64,000 nt of DNA from Desulfosporosinus orientis DSM 765 (GTDB taxonomy: Bacteria; Bacillota; Desulfitobacteriia; Desulfitobacteriales; Desulfitobacteriaceae), in NCBI RefSeq assembly GCF_000235605.1, contig NC_016584.1, positions 2,530,001 through 2,594,000 on the forward strand. The letters run 5' to 3'. The position numbers were made by a program, and so were the translations under genes. Of the stretch, positions 16,191 to 24,868 are shown piece by piece. The notes under the pieces were generated by a model. That model was given only the letters and a program-made list of their open reading frames with translations, was not told the origin of the DNA and made no database searches. Each line of letters opens with the position of its first letter. Position 1 is the first letter of the stretch.

Positions 16191-17273
16191 ATGATGCAAT
16201 CTGAGATTGAAAAGGCGGTTCTGTATGTTGAGGAAAATCTGACAGGAAATCTTTCTTTAAGTGATGTGGCGCAATACTGCGGGTATTCACCGTATTATGT
16301 TTCTGTGCTGTTCCATCAAGCTTTTGGCGAAACTTTGAAAAGTTATATAAAAAAGCGCCGACTTACTTGTGCGGCAGAAGATATTAAGAACACACAAATA
16401 AGCATTATCAATATTGCAATAAAATACGGTTATTCCTCGCAGGAAGCTTTTTCCCGAGCTTTTGCTGATATGTTCGGTATAACACCCAATAAATATCGAC
16501 GTACTAAATCACCAATTCAGGTGACATATAAAAAAAGAACTTCAATAATTTGTGGTAATGAAGGAAATGGAGTTATGAATAATATAGTCAGAAATCTTCA
16601 AGTGAGAATTGAAGAAAAATATCCGGTTAACATTCTTCACGTTCTCAATGGACTGGATATGCTTAAGAAATTTAAAAAGAGTCGACTAATTAATGAAAAA
16701 CAAACTTATGTACCATTTAATGAGGCAATGTGCTGGGGAGAAACTGCTATCGAAATATTTTCAGATTCTTTCATAGAAAAAAGAGTCAATTCATTAAAAA
16801 CGACAGAAGCTGAGTATCATAGGATAGTGCTGGAGCCTTTAAAACCTATTTTTAACAAAGAATTTGATATTATTGTCTTATGGTTTGGAGATGATATGTT
16901 TTGTCAAATAAATTTGATTACAATTTTAGCATATCTTGAACAGATTAAATATCAAGGTGATGTTCTTTTTTGCATGGCACTTGAAAGAATTTCAGGAATG
17001 TTTCCAGATGCATTTGAGATTGATATTAATGGATATGTTAATATCTATGAGGCTGTTTTATGTGAACACAAAATGCCTGATTCAAAAGTGCTGCCTGTAA
17101 CCTATCAAGCAATAAAAATGTATTTAAACTATATGGAAGAAGAAAGCCCGATTTTAAAATATATCAGAAGCAATTTAGGCAAAGAGAATCTTATGGCTGA
17201 ACTATTCGCGCTTTTCCCTGAGTATGGGCTTGGGGATTTGCAATATCAAGGGATAATTGATGGGAACTTATAA
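16191..17273 (+). CDS. AraC family regulator with DUF1835-like C-terminal domain
   Basis: 360 residues. The first ~105 are a complete AraC/XylS double helix-turn-helix at the N-terminus (SLSDVAQYCGYSPYYVSVLF, later IAIKYGYSSQEAFSRAFADM and F-G-I-T-P-N-K-Y-R). The rest contains WFGDDMFCQINLITILAYLE, a DUF1835-like block. The HTH-first order is the reverse of classical AraC sugar sensors and typical of Firmicutes one-component regulators. The start follows GGAGGAGG. Its target and ligand are unknown; the decayed acyl-CoA dehydrogenase gene directly behind it may once have been regulated or cotranscribed. Confidence 0.88.
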   Translation: MMQSEIEKAVLYVEENLTGNLSLSDVAQYCGYSPYYVSVLFHQAFGETLKSYIKKRRLTCAAEDIKNTQISIINIAIKYGYSSQEAFSRAFADMFGITPNKYRRTKSPIQVTYKKRTSIICGNEGNGVMNNIVRNLQVRIEEKYPVNILHVLNGLDMLKKFKKSRLINEKQTYVPFNEAMCWGETAIEIFSDSFIEKRVNSLKTTEAEYHRIVLEPLKPIFNKEFDIIVLWFGDDMFCQINLITILAYLEQIKYQGDVLFCMALERISGMFPDAFEIDINGYVNIYEAVLCEHKMPDSKVLPVTYQAIKMYLNYMEEESPILKYIRSNLGKENLMAELFALFPEYGLGDLQYQGIIDGNL

Positions 17274-17310
17274 TAAATCATTACAACTCATTATAAAAGG
17301 AGGACTAATC

Positions 17311-17682
17311 ATGGATTTCAGAAAAACGGAAGAACAGGAACTTCTGCTGAAAGTCTCAGAGAGCTTGTAGAAAGGGAAATGCCGGAAAGCTATCTCAAAG
17401 AATGTGATAAAAAACACGAGTATCCGGCTAAATTGGATAAGGCTTTGGTTGACAACGGTTTTTCTCTGTTGGGGGATTCCTGAAGAGTACGGCGGTACAC
17501 CGGCCGATATCCTGACTCAGATTTTAGTCATTGAGGAAATCGCCAAAGCCGGAGGACCGTTCTATCTTTTTACAACGGCTATACAAATTGATGACATGCT
17601 GACCTTCGGAAATGAAGAGCAAGTCAGACTAACGATGGAACATACCATCAAGACGGGAGATGCAGCCTTCTGCTTGGGGTGA
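17311..17682 (+). pseudogene. Acyl-CoA dehydrogenase N-terminal remnant
   Basis: An ATG at 17311 behind AGGAGG reads MDFRKTEEQELLLK and then needs at least two frame changes to continue through REMPESYLKECD, IPEEYGGTPADILTQILVIE and EIAKAGGPFYLF, the N-terminal domain of CaiA-like acyl-CoA dehydrogenases. It stops at about 17682 where minus-strand histidine-kinase sequence begins. The FAD-binding middle and C-terminal domains are missing. Confidence 0.85.
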
Positions 17683-18135
17683 CGATGAAGGTTGTGCCTT
17701 TTCCTTGCACGCTTTCTACCTCACAATACCGCCGTGCAGCTCCACAATTTTTTTTACAAGGGACAGCCCCAGACCATTGCCGCCAAGGGAGCGGTATCGG
17801 GATTTATCCACTTTGTAGAAGCGCTCAAAGATATGGATCTGATCTTCCGATGAGATACCCATGCAGTTGTCGGCAATGGCGCAGATCGTTTTCCCAACCT
17901 TTGTGGCAAGGGTAATGTGAATCCTACCACTCTCCGGCGTAAATTTGATGGCGTTGTGCAGGAGATTAATCCAGACTTGGGAAAGAAGTTCCTCGTCAGC
18001 GGAAACAATGGCTTTGTCGAGTTCGGCTGTTATAGAGATATTTTTCTTCGACCATTGGGGGGGCCGGTAAAATCACCGCGCTTTGCAATTGTCGCAGATA
18101 TATGGATCATCATCAACAATCAGGATGGTATTCAT
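17677..18135 (-). pseudogene. Collapsed two-component system: response regulator start joined to histidine kinase end
   Basis: On the minus strand an ATG at 18135 behind CGGAGG opens MNTILIVDDDPYICD, a response-regulator receiver start. After about 20 residues the sequence passes directly into kinase: K-K-N-I-S-I-T-A-E-L-D, an N-box LLHNAIKFTPESG, FERFYKVDKSRYRSLGGNGL and, after one frame change near 17715, VESVQGKGTTFIVTP. The rest of the regulator and the sensor half of the kinase are absent, so one deletion fused the two neighbours. Confidence 0.85.
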
Positions 18136-18339
18136 GCCAAGGCCTCCGTTCTCAAATAGTTGTTTTTATTTTAACACGCCAATATAAACGGAGGATAAAC
18201 AGAGGCCTTCTCGACGCTGTGACGGACGGGCACCGGAGGGCTTTGGGCGTTTTTGGTATTTGAAATATAAAGGGAATTTCCATTCTTAAGAAGAAGTATT
18301 AATGGTGGAACAGATATTGGGGTAAAGAGAACTGTAAAA

Positions 18340-19194
18340 TTGAAGATAGCTTTTCATAAGAAAAGAGGATGCTTAGTGTTTAGCAAAGTTGATGGGGATT
18401 CAATGGAATATTGGTTGTTGTTTAAAGGGAATAAAATACTCATTTCAGAAGATAAAGTGCTGGAATTTACTTTACCGGAGATTGATTTCTTTAAATTAAG
18501 CAAGAAGCTGGTTCGTAGTCAATTCCTGGGCCAAGTGGAGGGGCGTTCTTATTATGCGGCAGAACTTACCCCGGAGATTGTTGCTCCGGAAAATATGTTG
18601 TTTTGCGACTTGTATCGTTTACTTGGCAAGATCCCGGATGCTTTGTTTTTCTTAGCAGGTAAAGCCTATCAAATTCTACATTGGGATCGTACCCATCAGT
18701 ACTGCAGCCAGTGCGGAGCTCGGACAGAAAACAAAATAGATGAAAAGGCTAAGCTTTGTCCATCATGCGGGCTTGTAAACTATCCAAGAATTTCTCCGGC
18801 AATTATAGTGGCGATTACAAGAGACCGCGAAATATTATTAGCGAAGGGGAGTCGCTTTCAAGCCGACTTCTATAGTGTTTTGGCTGGTTTTGTAGAGCCG
18901 GGGGAAACATTTGAAGAGTGTGTGCAAAGAGAAGTCAGAGAAGAAGTTGGCCTGGAAGTTAAAAATATTAGATATTTTAGCAGCCAGCCTTGGCCCTTCC
19001 CGGATTCTCTGATGGTTGGTTTTACAGCGGAATACGCTGGTGGGAACATAAATATTGATGAAAATGAAATCTTGAATGCCGGATGGTTTGATGTGGATCA
19101 GCTTCCGCTGATACCTAGAACCGGAAGTATAGCCCGGAGTTTAATCGATTGGTTTATAGAACAGGTGAAAAGTGAGGAGACAAGTTCTACTTGA
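18340..19194 (+). CDS. nudC: NAD(+) diphosphatase NudC
   Basis: 284 residues. NudC hydrolyses NAD(H) to NMN(H) plus AMP and can remove NAD caps from RNA. Visible features in order are a poorly conserved N-domain, a zinc ribbon CSQCG...CPSCG around residues 125-148, a Nudix box GFVEPGETFEECVQREVREE with E-x-G-L, and the NudC-specific SQPWPFP motif that sets NADH preference. The start is TTG at 18340 with only a weak GGGG upstream, giving L-K-I-A-F-H; an internal start is less likely because family length fits. It stands alone ahead of yjbQ. Confidence 0.92.
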   Translation: MKIAFHKKRGCLVFSKVDGDSMEYWLLFKGNKILISEDKVLEFTLPEIDFFKLSKKLVRSQFLGQVEGRSYYAAELTPEIVAPENMLFCDLYRLLGKIPDALFFLAGKAYQILHWDRTHQYCSQCGARTENKIDEKAKLCPSCGLVNYPRISPAIIVAITRDREILLAKGSRFQADFYSVLAGFVEPGETFEECVQREVREEVGLEVKNIRYFSSQPWPFPDSLMVGFTAEYAGGNINIDENEILNAGWFDVDQLPLIPRTGSIARSLIDWFIEQVKSEETSST

Positions 19195-19258
19195 AAAAAT
19201 AAGTGTGGGCTATACTAGTGTCTAGTATTTAGGTGATGAGATAGATTGGAGAGCAATC

Positions 19259-19657
19259 ATGATTCATAAGATACATTTGAAAACTAGAAAACGGGACGAA
19301 ATGCTGGATATAACATACGAAGTAGAGAAACTCCTGGTGCAGGAAAATGTCCAAGAAGGTCTAGTGGTAATATATTCATCCCACACTACGGCAGGGATCA
19401 CTATCAATGAAAATGCTGATCCGGATGTACAGAAGGACTTTCTGCAGAGACTTGATGAGATTTATCCATGGAACCTGGCTAGCGATAGGCATTTTGAGGG
19501 TAATTCTGCTGCGCACTTAAAAACAAGCACTGTAGGGGCATCTCAAACTGTCATTGTTCATCATGGAAAATTGCTCTTAGGCCGTTGGCAGGGCATTTAT
19601 TTTTGCGAGTTTGACGGTCCTCGAGAGCGTATTTGTTATGTAAAGATCCTTATGTAA
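19259..19657 (+). CDS. YjbQ/UPF0047 family protein (secondary thiamine-phosphate synthase-like)
   Basis: 132 residues matching the family throughout: [20 protein letters not shown], then [20 protein letters not shown] and [15 protein letters not shown]. The conserved His residues of these blocks form the trimer active site. Family members complement thiamine-phosphate synthase mutants weakly, so the name reflects a side activity; the true role is open. The ATG follows a weak GGAGAGCA. Its stop runs straight into an ABC-transporter remnant. Confidence 0.9.
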   Translation: MIHKIHLKTRKRDEMLDITYEVEKLLVQENVQEGLVVIYSSHTTAGITINENADPDVQKDFLQRLDEIYPWNLASDRHFEGNSAAHLKTSTVGASQTVIVHHGKLLLGRWQGIYFCEFDGPRERICYVKILM

Positions 19658-19693
19658 CGAGACTTTTGGCTGGATTTAAAACTTCCGGATTAT

Positions 19694-19811
19694 ATGTCCA
19701 TGATTCAAAATGCCGATCTTATTCTGGTCATGCAGGACGGCGATATTATCGAAAGTGGAAGCCACGAGGAACTGTTGGCCAGGAAAGCCTTTTTATAATG
19801 ATATGGCGTAA
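19694..19811 (+). pseudogene. C-terminal scrap of an ABC exporter ATPase
   Basis: The frame reads IQNADLILVMQDGDIIESGS-H-E-E-L-L-A, the unmistakable D-loop to C-terminus of an ABC exporter, then breaks. An extra base near 19785 separates it from F-Y-N-D-M-A-stop. Nothing of the membrane domain or Walker motifs remains. Confidence 0.85.
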
Positions 19812-19815
19812 TAAA

Positions 19816-19862
19816 ACGACGCGGTTAATCCAAATTCAGGGTTAACTGCGTCGTCTTTTTTC
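19816..19862. terminator. Bidirectional terminator
   Basis: ACGACGCGGTTAA and TTAACTGCGTCGT arms with TTTTTT on the right. It overlaps the last codons of the convergent marR-type gene. Confidence 0.8.
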
Positions 19863-20393
19863 AAATCTTTCAAGCCCTTCACGAAGTTCTTCTTCCGTAT
19901 AGGTATTGGGGATCTGGACCTTCTCTTCGAATCCGTCCATTTTGACACCGTCAAAATGATAGAGTTTCAACAGCAATTGCCATAAAACATCCAATTCTTG
20001 TTGGATAAAGCCCCTAAATATATCTGCCATGTAATCGACGGTGACGTTTTTTGCGCATTTGACCATAATATCAAGTCCTGCTTGGGTCATGCGTACGTTG
20101 ATGGCGCGCTTGTCCTTCAGACTGGGAAGGATAGTTACAAATTCCTTTTTCTGCAGACTGTTAATGATCTGGGTGACGTTCTGTTTTGTGGTACCGAGTT
20201 TGTTGGCAATATTGACAAAGGTGGTCTCATCTTCCGGCAAATGAAGAATCGCCAAAATTGTCATATATTGTCTTGATGTCAACGGATCACAGTATGCATC
20301 GCCTGCCATTTGCACTTTATTTGATGTAGCGATCAAGGTGGCAAAAACCTGCTCCATCGTATGTAATATTTTCAACTCTTTGTTAAAATCCAT
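19842..20393 (-). CDS. MarR family transcriptional regulator
   Basis: 183 residues with a winged helix: TSRQYMTILAILHLPEDETT, FVNIANKLGTTKQNVTQIIN recognition helix, and the wing L-P-S-L-K-D-K-R-A-I-N-V. The C-terminal tail is charged. It lies 105 bases downstream of the BAAT-type hydrolase on the same strand and is probably cotranscribed with it. The promoter of that gene carries two identical palindromes (21828, 21870) that are good candidates for this regulator's binding sites. Confidence 0.9.
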   Translation of the reverse strand: MDFNKELKILHTMEQVFATLIATSNKVQMAGDAYCDPLTSRQYMTILAILHLPEDETTFVNIANKLGTTKQNVTQIINSLQKKEFVTILPSLKDKRAINVRMTQAGLDIMVKCAKNVTVDYMADIFRGFIQQELDVLWQLLLKLYHFDGVKMDGFEEKVQIPNTYTEEELREGLERFEKRRRS

Positions 20394-20497
20394 TGGGCAT
20401 TAACCTCTTGAATCCTGCCTGATTAGTTAGCTTTCTTTTTATAATACCATAAATGCAATTTCATAGACAGATAATAGTGCGCGCTAATGTTGTGACG

Positions 20498-21775
20498 CTA
20501 AGATGCCTGAAAGAATGCAATCGTCTTCTTCCAAGAATCATATTGAGCGTTGCTGTTGCCTTCAACGGTGCCTCCGGAAGTGAAGATACCGCCATGCATC
20601 GGCATCCGAAGTGTTAAGGTGATGGGAAGAATATACGGGATCGGCAACGGGTGCCCCATGTCCTCATAAGCCAAAAGCTTGACATCTTGAATATAGTCAT
20701 TTGACTTGGCAGCTTTGAGGAGTTCCAGACAACCGTCATAACTATTCCATATATTATCCGATTTACCGCAGATCAGAAGAAGGTCCGCCGAAGCATTTTC
20801 GATTTTAATACGCGCTTCTTCACGGTTCGTTGCTTTCTCAATTGCGCGTTTATAAGTACTGGCAAATCCGAACGGAGAGTTGTTTTCGACGTCTTTATTT
20901 AATTCTTCGAAAAAGATGTTGTTCTCGACCGGAATAAAGGGTGTTGAAGCACCTCCGTAAGACCAAGAAGAGACGAGATTTCCGCTCATTAAGCCGTTTA
21001 GAGCTTGAAAACAATAGGTGTGCGGTTCAACGGCAACTACCTTTTTAACTTGGGGATAGCGCGAAGCGAGTAATAGTGCGAGTTCTCTGCCTTTAGATGT
21101 TCCATGCAGATAGATATCACCCATTTGTGTCAGGTTGCTCGTTTCAATCCAATGAAAGACCTTTTCGAAACATTCAAGAGGTACCATCTCAAGTCGTTCC
21201 GGCAAATCTTCTGCACCGAAATAAGGGATGACGAGGACAGTGAATCCTCTGGAAGCAAGCGGTGCGGCCAATAGGCTAAGCGCTTCCATTTGTCCGTCGG
21301 ATCCGCCGAGCATTAAAATCGTCTTGCGTGTTGGGTCACCGTTGTGGAAGAGCCGACCGTTAAACGAATCGTAGATAGGGGTCACGATAATATCGTCTGT
21401 TTTAAATAATCTTTTTATCTGTAAGGTTTCCCTTTGCATATCGGTTTCAAAGGTGAAGTGAAAAACCATCGGATGATCGATGGTAATATTAGTTGCTAAG
21501 TCTTGGTTGAGAGGCTCAGTTACTTGCAGGGAATAAACCAATCCCATCGGATTCGCATGTTCATAAGTGCCTTCAATTGGGGCAACGGTGTTCAAATCGA
21601 CGATGCCTGTGGAATCGGCAATGTAATTGGCATAAGAGGAAAATTCGACACTTGGGCACCAGGGCAGAGTAGTTTTCAATTGAATATTTAATCGGCTGTA
21701 AGGGGTTAGCCCTGAAATAACGGTTTGAATTTGGTCATCGACCATCGAGGTTGTTTCGTTTACTTCAATTTGCAT
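20498..21775 (-). CDS. Acyl-CoA thioesterase/BAAT family alpha-beta hydrolase
   Basis: About 425 residues in two parts: an N-terminal beta domain of the acyl-CoA thioester hydrolase/BAAT type (residues ~1-140) and a C-terminal alpha/beta-hydrolase. The nucleophile elbow is HGTSKG, with Ser rather than the Cys of the animal enzymes, the acid is probably the D of LLICGKSDNIWNS, and the His is in MGHPLPIPY. It should cleave or transfer acyl groups from thioesters; bacterial substrates are mostly unknown. ATG 21775 has AAAGGAGA upstream; the longer frame to 21820 does not. It forms a likely operon with the MarR gene. Confidence 0.85.
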   Translation of the reverse strand: MQIEVNETTSMVDDQIQTVISGLTPYSRLNIQLKTTLPWCPSVEFSSYANYIADSTGIVDLNTVAPIEGTYEHANPMGLVYSLQVTEPLNQDLATNITIDHPMVFHFTFETDMQRETLQIKRLFKTDDIIVTPIYDSFNGRLFHNGDPTRKTILMLGGSDGQMEALSLLAAPLASRGFTVLVIPYFGAEDLPERLEMVPLECFEKVFHWIETSNLTQMGDIYLHGTSKGRELALLLASRYPQVKKVVAVEPHTYCFQALNGLMSGNLVSSWSYGGASTPFIPVENNIFFEELNKDVENNSPFGFASTYKRAIEKATNREEARIKIENASADLLLICGKSDNIWNSYDGCLELLKAAKSNDYIQDVKLLAYEDMGHPLPIPYILPITLTLRMPMHGGIFTSGGTVEGNSNAQYDSWKKTIAFFQAS

Positions 21776-21827
21776 TATGATTGGTTCTCCTTTACATCCA
21801 TTAGGTATTTTGCTTAACATGAATAAA

Positions 21828-21879
21828 CAATATATTGTCTAAAATATAGTATAGAAAATCGCTCATGGTCAATATATTG
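21828..21879 (-). promoter_or_regulatory. Promoter bracketed by two identical operator palindromes
   Basis: CAATATATTG, itself a palindrome, occurs at 21828-21837 and again at 21870-21879, both followed by TCTAAA. Centres are 42 bp apart, four helical turns. On the minus strand a -35 TTGACC (21872-21867) overlaps one copy, and the -10 TATATT (21848-21843) lies six bases from the other. This is classic geometry for MarR autorepression of the hydrolase-MarR operon. Confidence 0.8.
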
Positions 21880-22053
21880 TCTAAAAAAATCTTTGTAGAT
21901 GTCTGTGCCCCATCAACGTCTATGGCGTAGAAAAAACTGGTAATCCTAAATTTATTAAACTGTGTAATATTTTTTATCTAAATGTGACTCATTTTCAGCT
22001 TTAAGATATTAAACTTATACAAGTTAGGATTGGGTAAGTAACTGCATTGTATA

Positions 22054-22197
22054 ATGTTGGTTCTCATTCAGGTCTATCATCTGGATCCGCCGACCTTTGC
22101 TGTGCGGGGCTTGAGCATGGGCTTACAGATGTTTCCAGGGGAGGCCGATTTTGTGACTTTGTCTTTTGTGCCGAGCAGGTTTGAGATACAGCTATGA
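22054..22197 (+). CDS. Short unidentified frame, possible C-terminal remnant
   Basis: An ATG at 22054 opens 47 codons containing PPTFAVRGLSMGLQMFPGE and F-V-P-S-R-F-E-I-Q-L before a TGA. Composition looks coding and is GC-richer than the flanks, but there is no ribosome site, so I read it as the tail of a lost gene. Nothing else is visible in 21900-22224. Confidence 0.35.
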   Translation: MLVLIQVYHLDPPTFAVRGLSMGLQMFPGEADFVTLSFVPSRFEIQL

Positions 22198-22224
22198 AGG
22201 AGACTTCATGGCTGTTATTAGTTT

Positions 22225-22282
22225 TTGACATTGGCCCTACTATGTATTACAATGTAGCAAGCTACTATGTATCACATTATAG
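22225..22282 (+). promoter_or_regulatory. padR promoter with two PadR-like operators
   Basis: TTGACA (22225-22230), 17 bp, TACAAT (22248-22253). Two 21-bp boxes, CTACTATGTATTACAATGTAG (22238-22258) and a near copy at 22262-22282, lie 24 bp apart. Each is an imperfect palindrome around TGTA/TACA and they cover the -10 and the start site, as expected for PadR autorepression. Confidence 0.8.
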
Positions 22283-22314
22283 TTAGCATGGGAACTAAGA
22301 AAGCAGGAAGAATT

Positions 22315-22644
22315 ATGTTTGATAAATCCCAACTGATGCGCGGAACATTAGAGGGCTGTATCTTAAAGATTATCAGTTTGGAGGTCACCTACGGTTATGA
22401 AATAATGTTGAAACTAACAGATTATGGTTTCGCTGACATACGTGAAGGTACAATTTATCCGCTGCTTGTAAGACTGGAAAAGAAAGACCTTATCTACGGG
22501 GAGTTTAGACCTTCTCCGCTAGGGCCAAGCAGAAAATATTATTTTATAACCCAAAACGGCCTAGAAGCATTGAATTCTTTTGAAGCATATTGGAAGAGTA
22601 TTTCTGTGGCGGTAAGCAAGATTTTAACTTTGGAGGGAAAGTAA
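22315..22644 (+). CDS. PadR family transcriptional regulator
   Basis: About 109 residues. The family signature is clear: QLMRGTLEGCILKIISLEVT, Y-G-Y-E-I-M-L-K-L, IREGTIYPLLVRLEKKDLIY and the G-P-S-R-K-Y-Y-F-I-T wing. ATG 22315 has GCAGGAAG upstream. Its TAA overlaps the ATG of the next gene (TAATG), so the pair is translationally coupled, the usual arrangement of PadR with a small membrane protein. It probably represses its own operon through the boxes at 22238 and 22262. Confidence 0.92.
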   Translation: MFDKSQLMRGTLEGCILKIISLEVTYGYEIMLKLTDYGFADIREGTIYPLLVRLEKKDLIYGEFRPSPLGPSRKYYFITQNGLEALNSFEAYWKSISVAVSKILTLEGK

Positions 22645-23333
22645 TGGCTAATCAGTTAGAGAAGCTGCGCAAAGAAAATAATGTTCTAGACAGGCAATTA
22701 TCAAAAGAAAACAATGCTATTATAACGGATATGGTGTGCTATCTAAGATCATCGGACTTATGTGACTATGATATTGAAATAATTCGTAAAGAACTCACAG
22801 GTATGGCCCTGGAAACTCAATTGAGGAATGAAAAATTTGATGACGTTATTGGTGATGACTATAAATCATTATGTAACGAGCTGATGAAAAATGGCAGAAC
22901 GAAAACACTATATGAAAAAACATTGACATTGTTGTACATCCTTGTTTATGGCGTTGGTACGTTGTATCTGGTGGAGATTCTTTTCTCCTCAACAATCATC
23001 AATATATTTAAGCTCGGTCAATTCACTATGCCAATTACGTCAGGATTTCTCATTTCATCCCTTTTGGCAGTGGTTATTGCGTTTGGTGTTTATGGTTATT
23101 TCACTCGGAATTCCTTCGAATTCTCTAAGCATAATCGCAAAACCCAAATAGTATTTATCATCGGTTTTACGGCAGCGTGGGCGGTAGTAATGTTAACAAA
23201 AGTATTTATGGGGAAAAACACTATAATATCGATCAATTGCATATATCCCATTGTGTTCCTGGCAATTGCTTTTGTATTGTTAAAAACGTTGGAAGACCAA
23301 TACGTTAACAATTTATTTAAGACATATAACTAG
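22644..23333 (+). CDS. Membrane protein paired with PadR (DUF1129/DUF1700-like)
   Basis: About 229 residues. A soluble helical N-terminal half (residues 1-95) is followed by four hydrophobic segments. The N-terminal part resembles the domains that precede the membrane region in DUF1129/DUF1048-type partners of PadR regulators. Its start overlaps the padR stop codon. Function is unknown; in comparable operons such proteins respond to envelope stress or drugs. I am confident it is a real gene but not of the exact family. Confidence 0.75.
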   Translation: MANQLEKLRKENNVLDRQLSKENNAIITDMVCYLRSSDLCDYDIEIIRKELTGMALETQLRNEKFDDVIGDDYKSLCNELMKNGRTKTLYEKTLTLLYILVYGVGTLYLVEILFSSTIINIFKLGQFTMPITSGFLISSLLAVVIAFGVYGYFTRNSFEFSKHNRKTQIVFIIGFTAAWAVVMLTKVFMGKNTIISINCIYPIVFLAIAFVLLKTLEDQYVNNLFKTYN

Positions 23334-23452
23334 GATTAGTATTCTTTTTCTAAACTTTTTAGTCTAGGGAGTTATTTTAAGTAAAGATAAAATGTTCATC
23401 AGGCAGACGGGATATTCCTGACGAATGTTCCTAACGAAGGGAATTATCAGAA

Positions 23453-24814
23453 ATGGAGCAAACACATTCAATTAAAGAAAAGCTCAGGCAGTTTTTCATC
23501 ATACTTTTTCCGATTCTGGTCACTCAAGTTACACTTTTCTCAATGACCTTCTTTGATACCATGATGTCAGGGCAGGCTAGTCCCTCTGATTTGGCCGGAG
23601 TAGCTATAGGCTCAAGCCTCTGGGTTCCGGTCAGCACCGGATTAGGCGGAGTTTTTTCAGCTATCACACCGATTGTGGCCCATTTAATCGGTGGCAGACG
23701 GAATTATGAAGTCGCCCACAAAGTAATTCAGGGTGTCTACTTAGCGATAATTCTTGCCGTTTGTGTTATTTTAATAGGCAGTCTGACTTTGGACTGGGCC
23801 CTTTCATCGATGATGCTTGAATCAGGAGTCCGGGAAATCGCGCGCAAATATTTAATCGCACTGGCCTTTGGAATTCCGGCCCTTTTCGTTTATCAGATCC
23901 TGCGTTCATTTATGGACGCCTTGGGCGAAACCCGGATTACCATGTTGATGGCGCTGCTTTCATTGCCTATCAACGTCTTGCTTAACTATATCCTGATTTT
24001 TGGGAAATTCGGTTTTCCGGCTTTGGGGGGCGTGGGTGCCGGTATAGCTTCAGCGCTGTCCTATTGGTTTTTAATCCTGATTGCCATCTGGATAATAGTG
24101 CGTCATCCGGCATTTTCTGCCTATCATGTCTTCGGCAAAGGCTATCCCATTTCCCTTCCAACTTGGGGTGAACAATTGAAAATCGGGATTCCCATTGGGT
24201 TTTCCATCTTCTTTGAAACCAGCATCTTTGCTGCAGTGACTTTGCTCATGAGTGCCTTTGACACCGCGACCATCGCTGCTCACCAAGGGGCGATGAATTT
24301 CGCAAGCATGATTTACATGATTCCGCTGAGCTTTTCCATAGCGATGACGATACTGGTGGGCTTTGAGGCAGGAGCTCACCGTTTTCAGGATGCAAGGCTT
24401 TATTCCCGGCTGGGAATTGTCAGCTCGCTGGTGATGGCCGTGCTCACAGCCATTATCTTGCTCAGCTTCCGGGAGCAGATCGCCGGTTTATACTCCAAGG
24501 AATTGAAGGTTATTCAGCTTACCCAACAGTTTCTGATCTTTGCTTTGTTTTTTCAGTTCTCCGATGCCATCGCTACTCCTATTCAGGGTATCCTGCGCGG
24601 CTATAAAGACGTCACTGTACCCTTTATAACAGCTCTGGTTGCCTATTGGTTAGTGGCTTTGCCGGCAGGTTATCTCCTTGCCCATTTCAGTTTGTTAGGA
24701 GCCTTTGGTTACTGGGTCGGGCTGATTGCAGGAATCAGCTTCAATGCAGCCGCTTTGCTGAGACGGCTCTATATGGTTCAAAACAAACGAGTTGCCAGAG
24801 TGGAAATGCTCTAA
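23453..24814 (+). CDS. MATE family efflux transporter
   Basis: 453 residues with twelve hydrophobic segments in two related halves: LFPILVTQVTLFSMTFFDTM at the start and IGIPIGFSIFFETSIFAAVT at the start of the second half. It matches NorM/YpnP-like Na+ or H+ driven multidrug exporters. Typical blocks include S-D-L-A-G-V-A-I-G-S-S and GILRGYKDVTVPFI. A weak ribosome site GAAGGGA precedes the ATG. No regulator adjoins it, and the substrate cannot be told from sequence. Confidence 0.92.
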   Translation: MEQTHSIKEKLRQFFIILFPILVTQVTLFSMTFFDTMMSGQASPSDLAGVAIGSSLWVPVSTGLGGVFSAITPIVAHLIGGRRNYEVAHKVIQGVYLAIILAVCVILIGSLTLDWALSSMMLESGVREIARKYLIALAFGIPALFVYQILRSFMDALGETRITMLMALLSLPINVLLNYILIFGKFGFPALGGVGAGIASALSYWFLILIAIWIIVRHPAFSAYHVFGKGYPISLPTWGEQLKIGIPIGFSIFFETSIFAAVTLLMSAFDTATIAAHQGAMNFASMIYMIPLSFSIAMTILVGFEAGAHRFQDARLYSRLGIVSSLVMAVLTAIILLSFREQIAGLYSKELKVIQLTQQFLIFALFFQFSDAIATPIQGILRGYKDVTVPFITALVAYWLVALPAGYLLAHFSLLGAFGYWVGLIAGISFNAAALLRRLYMVQNKRVARVEML

Positions 24815-24868
24815 ACTACTGCTTATTATAATGAAGGCCTTTGCTAAAATAGAGGGGGAATAATAGTC

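Noticed and set aside
17754-18008. 84-codon minus-strand frame
   Set aside because: Wrong frame: the true remnant in this stretch is the histidine-kinase C-terminus read in another minus-strand frame.
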